Notes: a model not told the origin generated them from the letters alone. Positions 17,823-26,806 are shown, counted from the first letter of the stretch. The stretch is DNA of 64,000 nucleotides from Actinomycetota bacterium (GCA_014360655.1 JACIXC010000017.1:1-64000); one strand, 5' to 3'. Translations and numbers: made by a program.

Positions 17823-18338
17823 ATGCTTTCCGAGAGGATGCAGGAGGCGCTCAACGACCAGATGAAGTGGGAATTCTACTCCGAGTTCCTCTACCTGGCT
17901 ATGGCCGGGTACTTCAAGTCGCGCAGCCTGGACGGCTTCGCGAACTGGATGATGGTCCAGGCGGAGGAGGAGAGGACCCACGCCATCATGTTCTTCAACT
18001 ACATCGCGGACGCGGGAGGCAGGCCGGAGATCCGCGCCTTTGACCAGATGGAGAACGAGTACCCCTCGGTGACGGAGGTCTTCCGAGCCACGGTGGAGCA
18101 CGAGAAGCTGGTCACACGGCGCATCAACGACCTCATGACCCTGGCCCTGGAGGAAAGGGACCACGCCACGGCGAGCTTCCTGGACTGGTTCGTGAAGGAG
18201 CAGGTGGAGGAGGTGGCCTCGCCGCAGAAGATCCTCGACCAGCTGGAGATGGTGAAGGAGGAAGGGCACGCGCTCATGATGCTCGACCGCGAGCTGGCCC
18301 AGAGGGTCTTCCGGCCCCCCGCCGCCGCGGCGGAATGA
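17823..18338 (+). CDS. Ferritin (non-heme, FtnA type)
   Basis: A 171-residue ferritin that oxidises and stores iron in a 24-mer shell. Ferroxidase ligands are visible in MKWEFYSEFLYLAMAGYF (the first Glu), QAEEERTHAIMFFNYI (Glu and His of the ExxH pair) and FVKEQVEEV (the C-terminal Glu). The ATG at 17823 is chosen because GGAGAAGTC precedes it and bacterial ferritins start this way; the frame is open 14 codons further upstream. Divergence from rubrerythrin suggests joint induction by oxidative stress or iron, but no operator was recognised. Confidence 0.92.
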   Translation: MLSERMQEALNDQMKWEFYSEFLYLAMAGYFKSRSLDGFANWMMVQAEEERTHAIMFFNYIADAGGRPEIRAFDQMENEYPSVTEVFRATVEHEKLVTRRINDLMTLALEERDHATASFLDWFVKEQVEEVASPQKILDQLEMVKEEGHALMMLDRELAQRVFRPPAAAAE

Positions 18339-18368
18339 GGGCTCGGGCCGGCGAACGGCACAACAACC

Positions 18369-18400
18369 CCATGTGGCTGGTCTTCCATGTGGCTGGTCTT
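18369..18400 (+). repeat. 16-bp tandem direct repeat
   Basis: The 16-base unit CCATGTGGCTGGTCTT occurs twice in immediate succession downstream of the ferritin gene. No coding or structural role is evident. Confidence 0.6.
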
Positions 18401-18504
18401 ACGACCACCCGCCGCTACGCCGGAATCGGGACACGTTCCGGAAAAGATGCCGTATCGTCGCGGTGGGCGCTCGAGGTCATAAAAAGGTCGGGAGACAGCC
18501 CCTC

Positions 18505-18578
18505 GGCCGGCTGGCGGAAGGGGTGATGGGCTGGTATAAATGGCCGGCTGGCGGAAGGGGTGCGGGGCTGGTATAAAT
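18505..18578 (+). repeat. 37-bp tandem duplication carrying TATAAAT
   Basis: Two adjacent 37-base copies (18505-18541 and 18542-18578) differ at two positions. Each ends in GGGCTGGTATAAAT, a -10-like element. They lie about 100 bases upstream of the B12-binding radical SAM gene and may be a duplicated promoter. No good -35 box was found. Confidence 0.7.
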
Positions 18579-18676
18579 AAGGGGTCGAAGGACGCATCCG
18601 CGGGAAACAGGTGACGCACATCGCGGCAAGGCACGCGGCAGGTGAGGAAAGCGACTTTCCGGGACACGAGGCCATA

Positions 18677-20149
18677 ATGAACGTACTTTTCGTCCACTCC
18701 GAGGAGGATGCCTTCTCGCCCGAAAAGCCCCTCCAGATCCAGGAACGCGTGCAGTTCGGGATCTCCTACATATCATCCGTGCTGAAGGGCGAGGGGCACC
18801 GCACCGGCCTGGTGGTCCTATGCCGCGAGACCCCCCATCTCCTGGACGAATACATAGAATCCTTCGACCCCGCAATGGTCTGTTTCACCTCCGTTTACGC
18901 CGAGTACCGTTTCCTTTCGCGGGTCATCGCGGAGACGAAGAGGAAGCACCCGGAGCTGTTTCTCGTCCTGGGAGGGGCGCACGCCTCGCTCGATCCCGAC
19001 GGCTGCATGAAGGAAACGCCGCTCGACGCGGTGTGCGTGGGCGAGGGAGAGTATCCCGCACTGGAGCTGGCGGAGCAGCTGGAGGCGGGGCGCTGGCCCT
19101 CCCACATCCCCAACCTCTACATAAGGCGCCCGAACGGCGAGGTGGAGAAGAACGCGCCACGGCCTTTCCTCGAGGACCTGGACTCCCTCCCCTTCCCCGA
19201 CCGGGAGATGTGGGAGCCGTGGGTCGCCGACCCCCACTCCCGCCCCTCGGTGCTGGTGGGAAGGGGTTGTCCCTTCCAGTGCACCTACTGCTGCAACCAC
19301 GCCTTCAGGAAGGCTGCGCCCGGCAGGTATGTGCGGGTGCGCAGCCCGCGCAACATCGTGGAGGAGCTCGTCGCCATGAAGGAGAAGAACCCGTACTTCG
19401 CCGAGGTCTACCTGGAGGTGGAGACCCTCGGGGCGAAGCAGGAATGGGCCCTGGAGCTCTGCGACGAGCTGAGGAAGCTGAACGGGAGACTGGAGGTCCC
19501 CCTGGCCTTCGGGGCCAACCTGAGGGTGACGCCCAACGCCGATTACGAGGACCTTTTCGCGGCCTTCGCGGAGAGCAACTTCCGCTTCGTCAACATCGGC
19601 CTGGAGTCGGGGAGCGAGAGGATACGCCGCGATGTCCTCAAGCGCATCTATTCCAACGAGGACATCGTGCGCACGGTGAGGACGGCCCGCAAGCACGGTC
19701 TGCAGGTGGGGACCTACAACCTCATCGGGTTGCCGGGGGAGACGCCGCGGGATTTCCGGGAGACGGTGCGGCTAAACAGGGTCTGCCAGCCGGACTGGTT
19801 CCTGCTGGCCGTGTTCTTCCCCTATCCCGGTACCGAGCTCTACGAGAGGTGCCGCGAGCAGGGGCTGCTGCGGCAGGAACCGGACCCCAGCCTGGAGAGG
19901 AGGAAGCCGGCTCTCAGCCTGCCGGATTTTCCCAAGTGGAGGGTGGCTCTCCTGCGGGCATGGTTCCCCTTCCTCATCTACCGCGGCTACCGGCCGCTCA
20001 AGGAATGCCTCTGGCTGGTGGCCATGGCCGTCCTCTATTCGCACCGCTTCATGATAAGGTTGCACCGCGCCCTGAGGAACGGGCGCCCCGGCGGGAAGAA
20101 GCTGGCCTGGCCCCGCCGTGACGGGAAGGCGGCGGTCGGGAGCCCGTGA
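18677..20149 (+). CDS. B12-binding-domain radical SAM protein
   Basis: A 490-residue protein of the cobalamin-dependent radical SAM class. Residues 1-150 form a Rossmann-like B12-binding domain (MNVLFVHSEEDAF..., FVLGGAHASLDPDG and VCVGEGEYPALELAE). The radical SAM motif is GRGCPFQCTYCC (CX3CX2C) near residue 200, followed by NIGLESGSERIRRDVLKRIY and GTYNLIGLPGETPRDF. The last 80 residues are basic with a hydrophobic stretch (WFPFLIYRGYRPLKECLWLVAMAVLY) that may touch the membrane. Such proteins methylate or rearrange unactivated carbons. The ATG at 18677 is chosen for similarity; the ribosome site is weak. The substrate cannot be predicted. Confidence 0.88.
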   Translation: MNVLFVHSEEDAFSPEKPLQIQERVQFGISYISSVLKGEGHRTGLVVLCRETPHLLDEYIESFDPAMVCFTSVYAEYRFLSRVIAETKRKHPELFLVLGGAHASLDPDGCMKETPLDAVCVGEGEYPALELAEQLEAGRWPSHIPNLYIRRPNGEVEKNAPRPFLEDLDSLPFPDREMWEPWVADPHSRPSVLVGRGCPFQCTYCCNHAFRKAAPGRYVRVRSPRNIVEELVAMKEKNPYFAEVYLEVETLGAKQEWALELCDELRKLNGRLEVPLAFGANLRVTPNADYEDLFAAFAESNFRFVNIGLESGSERIRRDVLKRIYSNEDIVRTVRTARKHGLQVGTYNLIGLPGETPRDFRETVRLNRVCQPDWFLLAVFFPYPGTELYERCREQGLLRQEPDPSLERRKPALSLPDFPKWRVALLRAWFPFLIYRGYRPLKECLWLVAMAVLYSHRFMIRLHRALRNGRPGGKKLAWPRRDGKAAVGSP

Positions 20150-20314
20150 GTCCGGAAGGGCATGAAAGCAAGGGGGCAGGGGCGGAGAAAGGAGCGGAAG
20201 CCGGGAGGGCAGAGGTGGGCGGGAGAAAACGGCGGCGGCAGAAGGGAAAGCATGAAGGGATAGTATAATAAGCGGCGAGAGGAAGCGCTGAGAGCGGGGA
20301 GGTGAGTAAGGGGG

Positions 20315-20644
20315 GTGCCGGAACACGTCCATCAGCCCATCGGGGAAGAAGTAAGAAGTATCGCTGGATACTATATGGTCCTCGAGGAGGCCGTGTTACA
20401 ATATAAGGGCCGCGAGGTCCTCTACCTGGTGGAGGCGGCCGCCGCCGACACCTCCTGCTGCGGCGGAGCGGGGATGGGATTCATCATGGTCCCCGGGTAC
20501 GTCGTCGACCTGCGGGGACGCAGGAACGAGGAGGGTCTCTGGGTCTCGCAGGTGGAGCGCGTCGACGACGCCGAGGAACGCAGGGAGATAACGGAAACCC
20601 TGAAGAAAAGACACCCCGGCTTTCAACAGATAATGTTCGCGTGA
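20315..20644 (+). CDS. Small hypothetical protein with a CCGG motif
   Basis: A 109-residue protein with no recognised family. It has a conserved-looking core EVLYLVEAAAADTSCCGGAGMGFIMVPGYVVD and an acidic C-terminal half. The GTG at 20315 follows GGGGAGGTGAG at good spacing; a -10-like TATAAT lies at 20264-20269 without a clear -35 box. It ends 73 bases before the HMG-CoA-synthase-like gene and may be co-transcribed with it. The paired cysteines could bind metal or be redox-active, but nothing more can be said. Confidence 0.6.
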   Translation: MPEHVHQPIGEEVRSIAGYYMVLEEAVLQYKGREVLYLVEAAAADTSCCGGAGMGFIMVPGYVVDLRGRRNEEGLWVSQVERVDDAEERREITETLKKRHPGFQQIMFA

Positions 20645-20717
20645 GTGCAAGCCGGGGTCTGGCGCGGCGCGAGTCGTTCTTTCCAGGCAGCAAGGCAAGA
20701 GGGAAGGGAGGAAAGAG

Positions 20718-22175
20718 ATGGTAGGCATCGGCTCCTTCGGCGGCTACGTCCCACGCTGGCGGCTGAACCGCATGCTCATCTTCGGGAGCATGGGCTGGCT
20801 GAACCCGGTGATCATCACCAACGCGCGGGGCGAGAAGGCCGTCGCCAATTTCGACGAGGACTCCGTCACCATGGCGGTAGCGGCCGGCATGGACTGCCTG
20901 CGCGGGGTGGACCGCGCGGACATCGACGCCGTGTACTTCGCCACCACCACCGCCCCTTACCGGGAGAGGCAGAACGCCAACATCGTGGCGGGCGCCCTGG
21001 GAGCGCGGGACGAGATCCGCACGGCGGACTTCGCGGGGTCGCTCAAGGCGGGCACCAGCGCCCTGCTCTCCGCCCTGGAGTTCGTGTCCTGCAACGGAGG
21101 CAAGGCGGTGGTGTGCGCCGCCGACAACCGGCTGGGGAAGATGGCCTCCACCCAGGAGATGGTCTTCGGCGACGCGGGAGCGTCCGTCATGGTATCCGAC
21201 CGGGACGTAGTAGCCGAGTACAAGGGCAGCTTCTCCGTGTCGCACGATTTCGTGGACAACCTGCGGGGCGCCAACACCAAGTACAACCGCATGTGGGAGG
21301 AGCGCTGGATAAGGGACATGGGCTACGCCAGGTTCATCCCCCAGGTGGTGCAGGGCCTGTGCGAGAAGTACGGTATCAGCCCGGCGGAGTTCGACAAGAT
21401 CGTCTATCCCTGCATCTACGGGGGCGCCCGCAAGAAGATAAACGGTCTTCTGCAGGCCGAGCCCGAGAAGGTGCAGGACGACATGCTGGCCACGGTGGGG
21501 GATTCCGGCAGCGCCCATCCACTGCTCATGCTGGCCGCGGCCCTGGAGAGCGCGCAGCCGGGGCAGAAGATCCTCCTGGTAAGTTACGGAAGCGGATGCG
21601 ACGCTCTCTGGTTCGAGGTCACGGACAACATCTCCAAGGTGCAGGACGGGCGAGGCGTGTCCCGCTGGCTGGCCAGGCGGGCCGACCTGGACAACTACCA
21701 GAAGTACCTGGTATGGAGGGGCATGGCCCCGGCCGAGACGGGCATACGCGGCGAGACGGACAAGGAGACGCGCTGGTCCCTGGTGTGGCGCGAGCACAAG
21801 ACCATCCTGGGGCTGTGGGGCGGCAGGTGCCGCAAGTGCGGCACGCAGCAGATCCCCGCGCAGCGCATCTGCATCAATCCCGACTGCCAGGCCATGGACG
21901 AGATGGACCCCGTCTACCTGGCGGACAAGGGGGGCAAGGTCTTCACCTACACCGGCGACATGCTGGCCGCGTCGGTGAGCCCACCGGCCGTTTACGGGAA
22001 CGTGGAGTTCAACGGCGGCGGCCGCATGCTCATGGACTTCACAGACTGCACAGTCGAGGACCTCTCCGTGGGCATGCCCGTGGAATTCAGCTTCCGCATC
22101 AAGTTCTACGACCCCAAGCGCGACATCACCAACTACTTCTGGAAAGCCGTCCCGGCAACGGGGGAGGTGAAGTGA
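20718..22175 (+). CDS. HMG-CoA synthase-like protein fused to a DUF35 zinc-ribbon/OB-fold domain
   Basis: A 485-residue protein. Residues 1-330 are a thiolase-superfamily condensing fold of the HMG-CoA synthase/KAS III type (MVGIGSFGGYVPRWRLNR, GDAGASVMVSDRD, NTKYNRMWEERWIRDMGYARF, GDSGSAHPLLMLAAALE, LLVSYGSGCDALWF). The C-terminus is a DUF35 module with zinc ribbon CRKCGTQQIPAQRICINPDC and an OB fold. The motif that holds the catalytic cysteine in active synthases (ACKAGT) reads GSLKAGT here, so the nucleophile is absent. The next gene, two bases downstream, is a thiolase with its cysteine. In archaea DUF35 bridges thiolase and HMG-CoA synthase, so this may be a scaffold partner of that thiolase rather than an HMG-CoA synthase. 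Confidence 0.82.
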   Translation: MVGIGSFGGYVPRWRLNRMLIFGSMGWLNPVIITNARGEKAVANFDEDSVTMAVAAGMDCLRGVDRADIDAVYFATTTAPYRERQNANIVAGALGARDEIRTADFAGSLKAGTSALLSALEFVSCNGGKAVVCAADNRLGKMASTQEMVFGDAGASVMVSDRDVVAEYKGSFSVSHDFVDNLRGANTKYNRMWEERWIRDMGYARFIPQVVQGLCEKYGISPAEFDKIVYPCIYGGARKKINGLLQAEPEKVQDDMLATVGDSGSAHPLLMLAAALESAQPGQKILLVSYGSGCDALWFEVTDNISKVQDGRGVSRWLARRADLDNYQKYLVWRGMAPAETGIRGETDKETRWSLVWREHKTILGLWGGRCRKCGTQQIPAQRICINPDCQAMDEMDPVYLADKGGKVFTYTGDMLAASVSPPAVYGNVEFNGGGRMLMDFTDCTVEDLSVGMPVEFSFRIKFYDPKRDITNYFWKAVPATGEVK

Positions 22176-22176
22176 G

Positions 22177-23382
22177 ATGGCCAAGGGAATCAGGGACAAG
22201 GTAGTCATCCTGGGCATGGGCTGCACCAGGTTCGGGGAGCGCTGGGACGCCGGCTCGGACGACCTCCTGGTGGAGTCCTTCACGGAAGCCCTGCAGGACG
22301 CGGGCATCGAGAAGAGGGACATCCAGGCGGCCTGGGTGGGCATCCACATCGACGAGGTGAACATCGGCAAGGGCGCCACCTATGCCAGCATGGCACTGCA
22401 CACGCCCTTCATCCCCTTCACCCGCGTTGACAACTTCTGCGCCTCGGGGACGGAGGCCTTCCGGGGAGCCGCCTACGCCGTGGCCTCCGGTGCCTGCGAG
22501 ATAGCGCTGGCCATCGGGGTGGAGAAGCTCAAGGACACCGGGTACGGGGGCCTCCCCGACAGCCCCGCCTTCGGACAGGAGGTGGTGATGCTGGGGCCCA
22601 ACGCCACCGCCCCCGGCATGTTCGCGCAGCTGGCCACGGCTTACGCGGCAAAGCACAAGATACCCATGGAGAGGCTGAAGGAGGCCATCACCCACGTCTC
22701 CTGGAAGAGCCACAAGAACGGTGCCAAGAACCCCCGCGCGCACCTGAGGCGGGAGGTCAGCAAGGAGCAGATCATGGGCGCTCCCATGGTGGCCTACCCG
22801 CTGGGCCTCTTCGACTGCTGCGGGGTGAGCGACGGGTCCGCGGCGGCCATCGTCTGCACCCCGGCGGTGGCCAAGAAGCTCAAGCCCAACGACCCCCTGG
22901 TCAAAGTCAAGGCCCTGCAGATCTCGGTGAGCTCGGGCGAGGAGGCCATGTTCAACCGCTGGGACGGCGCGAGCATCATCACCACCCGGACCGCCTCGAG
23001 CAGGGCCTACAAGGAAGCCGGCATCAAGAACCCCCGCGAGGAGATATCCATGATGGAGGTGCACGACTGCTTCTCCATAACCGAGCTGGTGACCATGGAA
23101 GACCTTGGTATCTCGGCTCCGGGCGGGGCGCCCGAGGATATCCTGAACGGTTTCTTCGACCTGGACGGGCAGATACCGTGTCAGCCCGACGGGGGCCTGA
23201 AGTGCTTCGGGCATCCCATCGGCGCCTCGGGGCTCCGCATGATCTTCGAGGTTTACAACCAGCTCCTGGGGCGCTGGCCGGAGGACCGGGCGGTGAAGAA
23301 CCCCAGGTTCGGGCTCACCCACAACCTGGGCGGCGTGCCCACCCAGAACGTCTGCTCGGTTGCCATCTTCGGCGTGGACTGA
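22177..23382 (+). CDS. Thiolase (SCP-2/lipid-transfer type acetyl-CoA acetyltransferase)
   Basis: A 401-residue thiolase with the acyl-accepting cysteine in RVDNFCASGTEAFRGAAYAV (near residue 89), the catalytic His in KCFGHPIGASGLRM (near 350) and a C-terminal THNLGGVPTQNVCSVAIFG. This branch resembles SCP-2 thiolases. GGGAGGTGA overlaps the end of the preceding gene, so translation is coupled to the HMG-CoA-synthase-like/DUF35 protein. The two probably form one complex that cleaves or forms a 3-oxoacyl-CoA or branched acyl-CoA. A strong terminator follows. Confidence 0.88.
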   Translation: MAKGIRDKVVILGMGCTRFGERWDAGSDDLLVESFTEALQDAGIEKRDIQAAWVGIHIDEVNIGKGATYASMALHTPFIPFTRVDNFCASGTEAFRGAAYAVASGACEIALAIGVEKLKDTGYGGLPDSPAFGQEVVMLGPNATAPGMFAQLATAYAAKHKIPMERLKEAITHVSWKSHKNGAKNPRAHLRREVSKEQIMGAPMVAYPLGLFDCCGVSDGSAAAIVCTPAVAKKLKPNDPLVKVKALQISVSSGEEAMFNRWDGASIITTRTASSRAYKEAGIKNPREEISMMEVHDCFSITELVTMEDLGISAPGGAPEDILNGFFDLDGQIPCQPDGGLKCFGHPIGASGLRMIFEVYNQLLGRWPEDRAVKNPRFGLTHNLGGVPTQNVCSVAIFGVD

Positions 23383-23438
23383 ACCGGGGCCTGGATAACC
23401 TGCGGCTTTGATGACCCGGTCGTACGGGGGAGCACTCA

Positions 23439-23485
23439 GCCCGGACCGGCCGAGACCAAGGGGTTGGTCCGGGCCTCCCCCTCCT
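23439..23485 (+). terminator. Rho-independent terminator after the thiolase gene
   Basis: GCCCGGACC (23439-23447) pairs perfectly with GGTCCGGGC (23466-23474), followed by CTCCCCCTCCTT. It lies between the convergent thiolase and enoyl-CoA hydratase genes. Confidence 0.6.
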
Positions 23486-23677
23486 TCCGGAGGCCGCTCA
23501 GGGAGCGCGGCAGGCTTTCGTTTCCGGGCATACATCCAACGCCTTGCCGTCGGTCCCGTACTGTTAAGGCGACCCTGTCGGGCGGCGCCTGGGGGCCGTT
23601 CCCCGCGCCCCGGCAAGGGATAACCCGTGACATGGTAGATGATTCCACCGAGGCGTGCTTCGCCCCAGAGCCGAGAC

Positions 23678-24472
23678 TCACTCGCCCCGGAATTCCGGCT
23701 CCCTTTTCTCCAGGAAGGCTTGCACCGCTTCCCGAAAGTCGCGGGTGGTCTCCGCCAGGAGGACCTGGTCGCTGTCCATGTGCATGACCGCCTCGTCCAG
23801 GGCGCCCACCAGGGCGTTCACGCTGCGCTTGATCATCTGCACGGCCACCGGGGCCCGGCGGGCATAGGACTCGGCCATCTCCAGCGCCCTCTCCAGGAGC
23901 TCGTCCGCGGGCGCCACCTCGTCCAGGAAGCCCCATCGCAGGAGGACCTCCGCGCCCAGCCTCTCCCCCGACATGAGCCAGCGCTTGGCCCTGGAAGGGC
24001 CTACCAGGTGGACGCACAGGGGGAGGCTCACCCAGCTCAGGGGGATGGCCAGGCTGCTCTCCGGGTATCCTACCCGGCAGTCGGCGGCTCCCATCCGGAG
24101 ATCCAGCGCGGAAGCGACGCAGGCGCCGCCTCCCGTGGCCGCCCCGTTCACGGCGGCGATGGTCACCTGGTCCATTCCCCGCAGGGCGCGGATCATGCGA
24201 GGACCAAGGTGGAAGAGGCGCTGGCGGAGGAGGAGCGGGGCCGTCACGGATTCCGCGTGTTCCGGGTCCCTCAGGTCGATACCCACGCAGAAGTGCCTGC
24301 CCGCCCCGGTGAAGACCACCACCCGGGTCTCCGTGTCCTCCCGGAAGGAGAGGGCGGCGTTCTCCAGCTCCCGCATCATCTCCACGCTGAGGGCGTTCCC
24401 GCTTTCCGGGCGGTTGAGGGTGACGACGGCCACGTGACCCCTTCGCTCCACCACCAGGTTTCGATATGACAC
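23678..24472 (-). CDS. Enoyl-CoA hydratase/isomerase (crotonase family)
   Basis: A 264-residue crotonase. Oxyanion-hole motifs are FTGAGRHFCVGIDLRD near residue 58 and AVNGAATGGGACVASALDLRMG near residue 110; the usual catalytic glutamates are not obvious in YPESSLAIPLSWVSLP, so isomerase or hydrolase activity is possible. The start is taken as GTG at 24472, eight bases after GGAGG; an ATG five codons upstream (24487) is an alternative. It is a single gene convergent with the thiolase operon. A role in the same acyl-CoA pathway is likely but unproven. Confidence 0.85.
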   Translation of the reverse strand: MSYRNLVVERRGHVAVVTLNRPESGNALSVEMMRELENAALSFREDTETRVVVFTGAGRHFCVGIDLRDPEHAESVTAPLLLRQRLFHLGPRMIRALRGMDQVTIAAVNGAATGGGACVASALDLRMGAADCRVGYPESSLAIPLSWVSLPLCVHLVGPSRAKRWLMSGERLGAEVLLRWGFLDEVAPADELLERALEMAESYARRAPVAVQMIKRSVNALVGALDEAVMHMDSDQVLLAETTRDFREAVQAFLEKREPEFRGE

Positions 24473-24729
24473 TGCCTCCACCTCCATTCCTGCTCCACGG
24501 GAAAGGACATGGACAGCAGAGATATACCATCCTTCCCGTGATCCTCACCCAGGGACGATGCTACGGCACCGAGTGGGATTCGACAAGGTCGGTGCCGTGC
24601 CGGGTTCCCGCGGCGTCGGGCAACACGGGCACCTGGGGGACGACGATGATGAACGCCCGCCCTGAGATACGAGGAGATCCGTCATGGAGGGAAGGAGGGT
24701 CCGTCATGGACGAGCAATGGGCTTTATCG

Positions 24730-26670
24730 TCAATCACCCTCAACGGAGCGGGAGATCAGCCTGCGGAGGCTCTCCACCATCTCCCGTAAGGCACGCTGCA
24801 GCCCCGCGAGGTCCTCTCCCTCGCGCACCGCGATATCCACATCCAGGTCGCCCTGCATGACGCGGCCGGCCGCCTCGGAGAGCTCCTCCACCGGCCGCGT
24901 GATGTTGCGCCGCAGCAGGAAGCCGAGGACCAGCAGGGAGAGGAGCACCAGGGCGACCAGGGAGACGGCGACGGTGGGTATGTAGCGTGCGGAGACCGCC
25001 TTCCGCTCGCCCTCGTAAAAATCCCTTATCTCGCCCACCTCCGCCCGTATCGACTTCACCCCCACGTATGCCTGCGTGAGCTGGGCGTAGGAGAAGACCT
25101 CGACGAAGATGATGTGCTCGCCCTCCAGCCCCAGTTCCGGGACGCCGTCTTCGAGGTAGAGGTATGGCGTCTCGTCGTCTATGGCCTCGAGCAGGTAGGA
25201 AGGGACCGGCCACTCGTAGATCATGGACTCGTCGTTGGAGACCACGACCGTGGACCCTCCCGGGATGCCCATGCCGGAGAGTATCACGAAGACCGCGTCC
25301 AGACCCAGCGCGCTGCGCTCCACCAGGTCGGCGCAGAACTGGTTGTAGAAGCGCTGGTAATCGGAGAACTGCTTGTTCACGATGAGCGAGTATTGCTCCT
25401 CGAGTGATAGCTCCCGCATCCCCTCCCGGACCAGCTTCTCGGTGATGACCGGGTCCAGCGTGTGCCGGATGAAGTCGGACTCGTTCACGAAATACGCGGA
25501 GATGCCGCGGATCATCTCGTCGGTGCCCTCGCTGACGAGGCCGTTCTGCCAGTGGTTGAAGATCGCGAAGCCGGCGAAACCGTAGGCGACGAACGCCACG
25601 ACGAGAAAGACCGTTATCAGGAGCAGCGTGCGCCATCTCCCTCCGGCCGCCCTGTCGCTCTCCCGCGCCTTCCCGCCCGGGACGGCGCCCGCGCCGGGCT
25701 TTGCGGCAAGCTCATCGAGGTGGCGGGAGTCCTCCTCCGCGAGGGGCAGGAGCAGCATCACCTTGAGGTTGGTGACCATGGTGTTGAAGGCCAGCTTGAG
25801 CCCGGTGAACTCCTCGCCGCGGCGCAGGGGCACCTGCACGTCGAGGTCGCCGGACATGACCTCGCTCGCCGCGCGCTGCAGCTCCTCTATGGGGCCGGTT
25901 ATCCTGCGACGGACCAGGAAGCTCATGAAGAGGTAGGCCAGGAACGACATGACCACGATGCCGATGACGCTCAGCAGGGCCAGGTTCACGTTCCCGTCGC
26001 CCCGCTTGTCGTCGCAGAAACGCTCGATGGCGGCGATCTCTGTATCCATGGGTTTCGCAGCGATGAAGCGCGCCGCGAGCCCCTTTCCGTTGAGGTCCAC
26101 TTCCTTGGTGACGACCAGGTTGCGCCCGTCGGAGTCCCTTCTGAACGCCTCGTCCGTCCAGAAGTAGGTATCGCCCGCCCCGGCCTCGCCCAGGAGCTCC
26201 GCCGGCAGCTCGGGGAGGTCCAGCGAACCGCTCGCCGCCACCACCACTGCCCGGGGGTTGGATGCCGATGGGGGCACCACCAGCACGGCGCCCTGCAGAC
26301 CAGAGAAGTCGGCTTCGACCAAGATGTCCAGCATCTTTTCCAGGTACTGCTGCCCCGCGGTGGCCTCGCCGCGCGCGGAGGCCTCGAGCAACGAAGGCAG
26401 GTCCATGCTCTCCAGCTTGTCCCGGCCCAGGCGGACGAGGAAGTCGATGGCGAAGTCCGCGTTCCCGCGCACCGTGTCCACGTGCATCTGGAGCAGCTTG
26501 TCCTTGTTCTTGCTCAGCAGGCGGCCGTGCGAGCCGCTGTATATGAAATAGGTCGCCAGCCCGGAGAGCACGAAGACGGCGACCAAGAGAAGGGTTACCT
26601 GGTAGAGGGTGCGGCTCCTCTTGCGCCGCAATCCCCGCGAGGTTTTCTTATCGCTTGCGCTTTCGGCCAT
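24730..26670 (-). CDS. Tandem sensor-HAMP membrane protein without output domain
   Basis: A 646-residue protein built as an internal duplication. Module 1: transmembrane segment at about 22-45, extracellular domain of about 180 residues, a second transmembrane segment (LLSVIGIVVMSFLAYLFMSFLV) and a HAMP domain (RRRITGPIEELQRAASEVMSGDLDVQVPLRRGEEF). A linker follows. Module 2 repeats the order: TLLLITVFLVVAFVAYGFAGFAIF, an extracellular domain, VSLVALVLLSLLVLGFLL and HAMP (RRNITRPVEELSEAAGRVMQGDLDVDI). It ends about 20 residues after the second HAMP with no kinase, cyclase or chemoreceptor domain. The following 240 bases hold no gene that could supply one. It may regulate a partner through HAMP pairing. 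Confidence 0.85.
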   Translation of the reverse strand: MAESASDKKTSRGLRRKRSRTLYQVTLLLVAVFVLSGLATYFIYSGSHGRLLSKNKDKLLQMHVDTVRGNADFAIDFLVRLGRDKLESMDLPSLLEASARGEATAGQQYLEKMLDILVEADFSGLQGAVLVVPPSASNPRAVVVAASGSLDLPELPAELLGEAGAGDTYFWTDEAFRRDSDGRNLVVTKEVDLNGKGLAARFIAAKPMDTEIAAIERFCDDKRGDGNVNLALLSVIGIVVMSFLAYLFMSFLVRRRITGPIEELQRAASEVMSGDLDVQVPLRRGEEFTGLKLAFNTMVTNLKVMLLLPLAEEDSRHLDELAAKPGAGAVPGGKARESDRAAGGRWRTLLLITVFLVVAFVAYGFAGFAIFNHWQNGLVSEGTDEMIRGISAYFVNESDFIRHTLDPVITEKLVREGMRELSLEEQYSLIVNKQFSDYQRFYNQFCADLVERSALGLDAVFVILSGMGIPGGSTVVVSNDESMIYEWPVPSYLLEAIDDETPYLYLEDGVPELGLEGEHIIFVEVFSYAQLTQAYVGVKSIRAEVGEIRDFYEGERKAVSARYIPTVAVSLVALVLLSLLVLGFLLRRNITRPVEELSEAAGRVMQGDLDVDIAVREGEDLAGLQRALREMVESLRRLISRSVEGD

Positions 26671-26806
26671 GCCTTTCCCTTGCTGCTTCGCGAAAATTCA
26701 TGCGCTCGGCATGCCAACGTTGTTCATAAGCTTATTTCGGACGCGGGCAGGATTTTCTTTATGACGGGGCCACCAGGGACCGGGAGGCACAGGGAAAGGA
26801 GTTTCA

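Noticed and set aside
20718-22175. Calling the protein an active HMG-CoA synthase of the mevalonate pathway
   Set aside because: The catalytic cysteine is absent and no other mevalonate gene is in the window.
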